Source of the DNA: Massilia terrae
Lineage (GTDB): Bacteria; Pseudomonadota; Gammaproteobacteria; Burkholderiales; Burkholderiaceae_D
Reading direction: 5' to 3'
Assembly (NCBI RefSeq): GCF_024753145.1
Contig: NZ_JANUGU010000007.1
Span: 1-64,000, forward strand
DNA: 64,000 bases
Below are positions 59,985 to 64,000 of this stretch, one piece after another (position 1 is the first letter of the stretch; each line of letters starts with the position of its first letter). Under the pieces are notes generated by a model. The model made no database searches. It was not told the origin of the DNA and was given only the letters and a program-made list of their open reading frames with translations. Both the position numbers and the translations under genes were made by a program.

Positions 59985-60899
59985 TTATGCTTGTTGTTTG
60001 GCCTTGAGCTTGGCCTTTATCTGCGGCATCGCCGCCGCGGCCGCCTGCTCGCCGGCGAGGATCGCCAGGTTGCGGCCGTTGAAATCGCTGCTGCCCATCG
60101 TTCCCAGCGGCGGCGTGATGACCACGTCCGCGTCCTTCAGTTCGAACTGGTTCAGGCGCTGCCCCATGATCGTGAAGGTCTGCATCAACACATCCAGCGA
60201 GCTGGCCACCTTCTGCCCCTCGGTCGCGCTGGAGATATTGACCGCGATGATGAAGTCCGCCCCCATTTCCTTGGCAAAGCGCACCGGCACCGGGGCCACC
60301 AGGCCGCCGTCCACGTAGGTGTGGCCGTTGATGGTCACCGGCTGGAACACGCTCGGCACCGAGGACGAGGCGCGCACCGCCAGGCCCGTGTTGCCGCGCC
60401 TGAACAGGATCGGCTCGCCGTTCTTGAGGTCGGTTGCGACGCAGCCGAACGGGATCTTCAGCTTTTCCAGCGGCGTATTGTGGACCGCCTTGTTCACGTA
60501 GCTCTGCAGCGCCTCGCCCTTGAGCACGCCGGTCGACTTGCCGAAGAAGGGCATCGCCCAGTCGGAAATCGTCGCCTCGTCCATGTCCAGCGCAATCTTC
60601 TGCAGCTGGAAGCCATTGTAGCCATAGGCATACAGCGAGCCCACCACCGAGCCTGCGCTGGTGCCGACCACGATGTCCGGCACGATACCCTGCGCCTCCA
60701 GCGCCTTGATCACCCCGATATGGGCGAAGCCGCGCGCCGCACCGCCGCCCAGCGCGAGCGCGATGCGCAGCTTGCGCGGTGGTAGGACAGGAGCAGGAGT
60801 GGGAGCGGCAGCAATAACCGGCGGGACTTTCGGTTCGCTGCCGCAGCCGGCCAGCACCAGGCCGGACAGGGCAACAAGGGCTTTACGTCGTGAGAACAT
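59985..60899 (-). CDS. Patatin-like phospholipase lipoprotein (RssA/NTE-like)
   Basis: About 304 residues. Lipoprotein signal LVLAGC near residue 20. Oxyanion motif ALGGGAARGFAHIG near 55, catalytic Ser in VVGTSAGSVVG near 80, catalytic Asp in YVDGGLVAPVP near 200. Bacterial RssA-type patatins hydrolyse phospholipids; the lipobox places it on a membrane face. ATG at 60899 replaces a TTG at 60920. Upstream are two REP-like repeats and the phoR stop. Confidence 0.85.
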   Translation of the reverse strand: MFSRRKALVALSGLVLAGCGSEPKVPPVIAAAPTPAPVLPPRKLRIALALGGGAARGFAHIGVIKALEAQGIVPDIVVGTSAGSVVGSLYAYGYNGFQLQKIALDMDEATISDWAMPFFGKSTGVLKGEALQSYVNKAVHNTPLEKLKIPFGCVATDLKNGEPILFRRGNTGLAVRASSSVPSVFQPVTINGHTYVDGGLVAPVPVRFAKEMGADFIIAVNISSATEGQKVASSLDVLMQTFTIMGQRLNQFELKDADVVITPPLGTMGSSDFNGRNLAILAGEQAAAAAMPQIKAKLKAKQQA

Positions 60900-61025
60900 A
60901 ACTGTGGGAATTAAGTGCAAGCGGGCATTGTACTCCGTTCACACCGCTGGATTATTTCCCGGAACTTAAAGGTGCTGGGACTCAAGCATACCTAATTGAA
61001 CGCTGCGCCGCCGAGCAACCGCTCT

Positions 61026-61053
61026 TGGGTCCCGGCCTGCGCCGGGACGACGG
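61026..61053 (-). repeat. REP-like palindromic repeat, inverted copy
   Basis: TGGGTCCCGGCCTGCGCCGG then GACGACGG. Between the patatin-like start and phoR. Confidence 0.75.
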
Positions 61054-61079
61054 TTTCAAAGATAACAATACAATTAACA

Positions 61080-61112
61080 CGTCGTCCCGGCGGAGGCCGG
61101 GGCCATGCCGAG
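61080..61112 (+). repeat. REP-like palindromic repeat
   Basis: CGTCGTCCCGGCGGAGGCCG then GGGCCATGCCGAG. Forward copy 27 bases after the previous element. Confidence 0.7.
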
Positions 61113-61128
61113 TTTGAAGGCCGGCGGC

Positions 61129-62421
61129 TTAACCCGGCAGCGAGGTATTCGGCAAGCTGGCGATGAAAGTGCTGCCCTTGCCCGGCTCCGACTCGATCTT
61201 GAGCCGGCCGCCGTGCCGCGCCAGCACGTGCTTGACGATCGCCAGCCCCAGGCCGGTGCCCTGGGTCTCGCGCGAGCGGCTCTTGTCGACCCGGTAGAAG
61301 CGCTCGGTCAGGCGCGCAAGGTGCTGGGGGTCGATGCCGATGCCGCTGTCCTTCACCGAGAAGCGCAGGTCGTCCGGCCCGCGCTCCCATGACAGCACGA
61401 TGCTGCCGCCGTTCGGCGAATAGCGCACCGCGTTCGAGGCCAGGTTGGCGAAGGCGCTGCGCAATTCCTCGGGGCTGCCCATCACGTCCGGTCCATCCAC
61501 ATGCACGCTGATCTGGTGGCGGCCGCCGGACAGCGCCCTCGCCTCCTGCGCCACCGATTCCATCATCCGCGCCACGTCCACGTGCTCGCGCTTGAGCGGG
61601 TACTCGTCCGACTCCAGCCGCGACAGGGTCAGCATGTCCTCGATCAGGCGCTGCATGCGCGTCGCCTGCTCGGTCATCAGGTTCAGGTGGGCGGTCCGGG
61701 TGGCCGCGTCCAGGTCCGGATCGGCCAGCGCGATTTCGAGGAAGCCGACGATCACCGTCAGCGGCGTGCGCAGCTCGTGCGAGGCATTGGCGATGAAGTC
61801 GCGGCGCATCGCTTCGACTCGCTCGCCTTCGGTGGCGTCGTGCGAGACCAGGATCTGGCGCCGGTTCTCGAAGGGGATGATCTGCACCTGCAGCTTGCGG
61901 CCACGGAAGTGCAGCGTCAGCGGCTGGTCGAAGCGGCCGAGGATGATGTAGTCGATGAATTCGGGCTGGCGCACCAGGTTGGTGACGCGGCGGCCCTGGT
62001 CGCGTTCCAGCGTCAGGCCGAGGTGCTTGCCGGCGGCCGGATTGCACCATTCGAGCTGCAGCACGTCGTCCATGATGGCGACGCCTTCCGGCAGCATCTG
62101 CATCGCCTGGCGGAAGCGCGCCAGCCATTCGGCCAGGTCGGCCTGGTTGCGCTCGTCGTCGCGGCGGATGCGGTACAGGCGGGCGAAGACCTCGGTCCAC
62201 GAGCCCCAGCCATCGGGCAGCTTGCCGCTCTGCGGATCGGCCAGCCATTCGTCGAGCTTGGACAGGTAGAACAGCTGGGCCACCAGCATGCCCAGCACGA
62301 TCAGCAGCGCCAGCAGCAGCGCCTGGATCGGACCGGCCATCCACCAGACCACGCTGGCCGCAAGGAACACCAGGACCAGGCGCAGGAGCGCTGGAACCCA
62401 GAACAGCAGTTTTGGATTCAT
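61129..62421 (-). CDS. phoR: Phosphate-regulon sensor kinase PhoR
   Basis: 430 residues. Two transmembrane helices (12-50, WVPALLRLVLVFLAASVV... ), a PAS-like region near 95-190, HisKA with phosphoacceptor His in FIANASHELRTPL, and HATPase with NLASNAVRYS, DSGIGID and GTGLGLAIVKH. PhoR with little periplasmic sequence is usual; it senses PstSCAB-PhoU status. ATG at 62421; the frame from 62619 reads across the palindrome and phoB and is rejected. Follows phoB by 59 bases. Confidence 0.95.
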   Translation of the reverse strand: MNPKLLFWVPALLRLVLVFLAASVVWWMAGPIQALLLALLIVLGMLVAQLFYLSKLDEWLADPQSGKLPDGWGSWTEVFARLYRIRRDDERNQADLAEWLARFRQAMQMLPEGVAIMDDVLQLEWCNPAAGKHLGLTLERDQGRRVTNLVRQPEFIDYIILGRFDQPLTLHFRGRKLQVQIIPFENRRQILVSHDATEGERVEAMRRDFIANASHELRTPLTVIVGFLEIALADPDLDAATRTAHLNLMTEQATRMQRLIEDMLTLSRLESDEYPLKREHVDVARMMESVAQEARALSGGRHQISVHVDGPDVMGSPEELRSAFANLASNAVRYSPNGGSIVLSWERGPDDLRFSVKDSGIGIDPQHLARLTERFYRVDKSRSRETQGTGLGLAIVKHVLARHGGRLKIESEPGKGSTFIASLPNTSLPG

Positions 62422-62442
62422 CGAGATTATTGTTATCGTCCC

Positions 62443-62472
62443 CCGTCGTCCCCGCGCAGGCGGGGACGACGG
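62443..62472. repeat. Perfect 13-bp palindromic REP-like element between phoB and phoR
   Basis: CCGTCGTCCCCGC, loop GCAG, GCGGGGACGACGG. Same dispersed family; here it sits inside an operon, in the 59-base gap between the phoB stop and the phoR start, and could act as a transcript-stabilising or attenuating hairpin. Confidence 0.8.
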
Positions 62473-62480
62473 CTTATAGG

Positions 62481-63173
62481 CTAGTTTCGTTTTTCCGACA
62501 GCATATACCCAACGCTGCGCACCGTCCGGATCAGCCGGTCCGCCGGCCCCAGCGCCTTGCGCAGGCGGCCGACGTGCACGTCCACCGTGCGCTCTTCGAT
62601 GACGGCGTGGTCGCCCCACACCTTGTCGAGCAGCTGGGCGCGCGAGAACACGCGCTCCTGGTGCGCCATCAGGTACTTGAGCAGCTTGTACTCGGCATTG
62701 CCGATGTCGATCTCCTTGCCGTCCACTTGCACCGTGCAGCTGCCCGGATCGAGCACGATCGGCCCGGCCTGCAGCGGCGCGTCGCCCACGTGCGGGCTCT
62801 TGCGGCGCAGCAGCGCACGCGAGCGCGCCAGCAGCTCGCGCGGCGAGAACGGTTTGGTGACGTAGTCGTCGGCGCCGGTCTCCAGCCCCGCGACCTTGTC
62901 TTCTTCCATGCTCTTCGCCGTCAGCATGATGACCGGGATGTCCTTGAAGTCGCGGTCGGCGCGGATCTTGCCCAGCAGGCGCAGGCCGCTCTGGTCCGGC
63001 AGCATCCAGTCGAGCAGCAGCAGGTCCGGGCGGCCGCGCGTGATCGTGTCCCAGGCGCTGGCGACGTCGCCCGCGTGGACCACTTCCCAGCCGGCTTCAC
63101 GCAGCGAATACTTCACCAGCTCGACGATGGCCGGCTCGTCTTCGACGATCAGGACCCGGGTCGGGTTAGCCAT
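62481..63173 (-). CDS. phoB: Phosphate-regulon response regulator PhoB
   Basis: 230 residues. Receiver with VEDEPAI pocket, phosphoacceptor Asp55 (LLLLDWMLPDQSG) and Lys near 105 (VTKPFSPREL). Winged-helix OmpR domain with KYLMAHQERVFSRAQLLD and VDVHVGRLRKAL in the recognition region. Overlaps phoU by eight bases. Binds Pho boxes upstream of pst and other phosphate-starvation genes; no Pho box is seen within this window because pstS lies outside. Confidence 0.96.
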   Translation of the reverse strand: MANPTRVLIVEDEPAIVELVKYSLREAGWEVVHAGDVASAWDTITRGRPDLLLLDWMLPDQSGLRLLGKIRADRDFKDIPVIMLTAKSMEEDKVAGLETGADDYVTKPFSPRELLARSRALLRRKSPHVGDAPLQAGPIVLDPGSCTVQVDGKEIDIGNAEYKLLKYLMAHQERVFSRAQLLDKVWGDHAVIEERTVDVHVGRLRKALGPADRLIRTVRSVGYMLSEKRN

Positions 63174-63876
63174 TTGCGGTCTCGCTGCCGGCGCCCGGCT
63201 TGGCCATGTGGCGGATGTCCCTGCCCTCGACCACGTAGATCACGTACTCGGCGATGTTCTTGGCGTGGTCGCCGATGCGCTCGATGGCCTTGGCCACCCA
63301 CAGCGTGTCCAGCGCCGACGAGATCGTGCGCGGGTCTTCCATCATGAAGGTGATCAGGTTGCGCAGCACCGAGCGGAACTCGTGGTCCACCACTTCGTCG
63401 GCCGCGATCAGTTGCAGCGCCTGGGCGCCGTCGAGGCGGGCGAAGGCGTCGAGCGCGTCGTGCAGCTGGTCCGAGGCGGCGCGCGCGATGGTGCGCACCA
63501 TGTCGTAGTGGGCGAAGCCGATGCTGCCGCGCGCGTGCAGGCTCTTGGAGGTGCGCGCGATCTTGGTCGCCTCGTCGCCGATGCGTTCGAGGTCGGTGAT
63601 CACCTTGATGGTCGCCATCACGGTGCGCAGGTCGTTGGCGGCCGGCTGGCGGCGCACGATCAGGTGGCTGCAGGCGTCGTCCAGCTGCACTTCCAGCTGG
63701 TTGACCGCGTGGTCGTCGGCCATCACCTTGTCGGCCTTGGCCGCATCGCCCACCTTGAAGCAGTTGATCGCTTCCTCGTACTGGGTCTCGACCATGCCGC
63801 CCATCAGCAGGACCTTGGAGCGGATCGCTTCCAGCTCCTGGTCGTACTGTTTGGATGAGTGGTGCTCGCCTATCAT
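63166..63876 (-). CDS. phoU: Phosphate transport regulator PhoU
   Basis: 236 residues with two repeated helical halves, each with an acidic metal-cluster motif: near 80-95 VITDLERIGDEATKIA and near 185 KAIERIGDHAKNIAE. Bridges PstB and PhoR and keeps the regulon off when phosphate is ample. Start follows the pstB stop by 23 bases; its stop overlaps the phoB start. Confidence 0.96.
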   Translation of the reverse strand: MIGEHHSSKQYDQELEAIRSKVLLMGGMVETQYEEAINCFKVGDAAKADKVMADDHAVNQLEVQLDDACSHLIVRRQPAANDLRTVMATIKVITDLERIGDEATKIARTSKSLHARGSIGFAHYDMVRTIARAASDQLHDALDAFARLDGAQALQLIAADEVVDHEFRSVLRNLITFMMEDPRTISSALDTLWVAKAIERIGDHAKNIAEYVIYVVEGRDIRHMAKPGAGSETANG

Positions 63877-63899
63877 CTCTTTCTCCGTTCTGTTCTTAT

Positions 63900-64000
63900 T
63901 CAGCCGAAACGGCCGGTAATGTAGTCCTGCGTCTGCTTGCGGGCCGGGTTCATGAACAGCTGGTCGGTCTCGCCGAATTCCACCAGTTCGCCCAGGTACA
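63900..64000 (-). CDS. pstB: Phosphate ABC transporter ATP-binding protein, 3' end
   Basis: Only the last 32 codons are inside the window. They read [15 protein letters not shown]...[11 protein letters not shown] (shown in part), the typical PstB C terminus. TGA stop at 63900-63902. The upstream part, and presumably pstA, pstC and pstS, lie beyond 64000. No motif of the nucleotide-binding domain is visible here. Confidence 0.9.
   Translation of the reverse strand, partial: YLGELVEFGETDQLFMNPARKQTQDYITGRFG

Overview
The window reads as a chromosomal segment of a GC-rich betaproteobacterium, most likely Massilia or a close relative in the Oxalobacteraceae. This is inferred from the carA-carB-greA / yhbY / rlmE-ftsH-folP-glmM gene order, the pst-phoU-phoB-phoR block, the codon bias (strong G/C at third positions) and a dispersed palindromic repeat built on CGTCGTCCC-GC...GC-GGGACGACG. 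No search could be run; all family calls rest on motifs and remembered family patterns.

Layout. (1) 0-7.6 kb: the end of a type VI secretion (T6SS) locus on the minus strand (tssM, tagF, an OmpA-domain protein), with an M15 peptidoglycan endopeptidase resembling TagX and a divergent Ala/Pro-rich membrane protein. (2) 7.7-11.6 kb: a FAN1-type VRR-NUC nuclease coupled to an XPD/DinG-like Fe-S helicase with its own N-terminal PD-(D/E)XK nuclease motif. (3) 11.5-14.4 kb: a four-gene envelope-stress-like operon (two LiaI/LiaF-type membrane proteins, a LytS-type kinase and a LytTR regulator), stitched by 1-14 base overlaps. (4) 14.6-19.9 kb: a 53-residue protein behind a structured leader, a large TonB-dependent receptor, a DUF1460 lipoprotein and a GH19 muramidase/chitinase-like enzyme.

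(5) 20.0-40.3 kb: a complete Wzx/Wzy-type exopolysaccharide locus. It begins after an AT-rich leader with a CapD/PglF dehydratase. A full wbpA-wbpB-wbpD-wbpE set follows (UDP-GlcNAc to UDP-2,3-diacetamido-glucuronic acid). Then come flippase, polymerase, two glycosyltransferases, a GNAT-like protein, a deacetylase-like protein, a second DegT aminotransferase, a PglC-size initiating phosphoglycosyl transferase, a PAP2 phosphatase and an acyltransferase. The export pair wza-wzc lies convergent to it. (6) 40.4-47.5 kb: accessory genes. These are a TonB/TolA-like protein with 48-base tandem repeats, a divergent GH1-like glycosidase, an SDR dehydrogenase, a ParD-like/methionine aminopeptidase pair with an 11-bp-periodic operator-like element, an SGNH hydrolase and a Rap1a/Tai-like protein whose middle is out of frame.

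(7) 47.6-64 kb: housekeeping core: tRNA-Arg(TCT), tRNA-Pro(TGG), glmM, folP, ftsH, rlmE, yhbY, DUF4149, greA, carB, carA, a GlcG/HbpS protein, a patatin-like lipoprotein, phoR, phoB, phoU and the 3' end of pstB.

The most interesting items are the ParD-like/MAP pair with its repeat operator, the Rap1a-like gene with two compensating frameshifts, the apparent dual amino-sugar programme of the exopolysaccharide locus, the four-hairpin leader of the 53-residue protein, and the repeat-rich TonB-like gene. No CRISPR array, rRNA, insertion sequence or prophage was seen.
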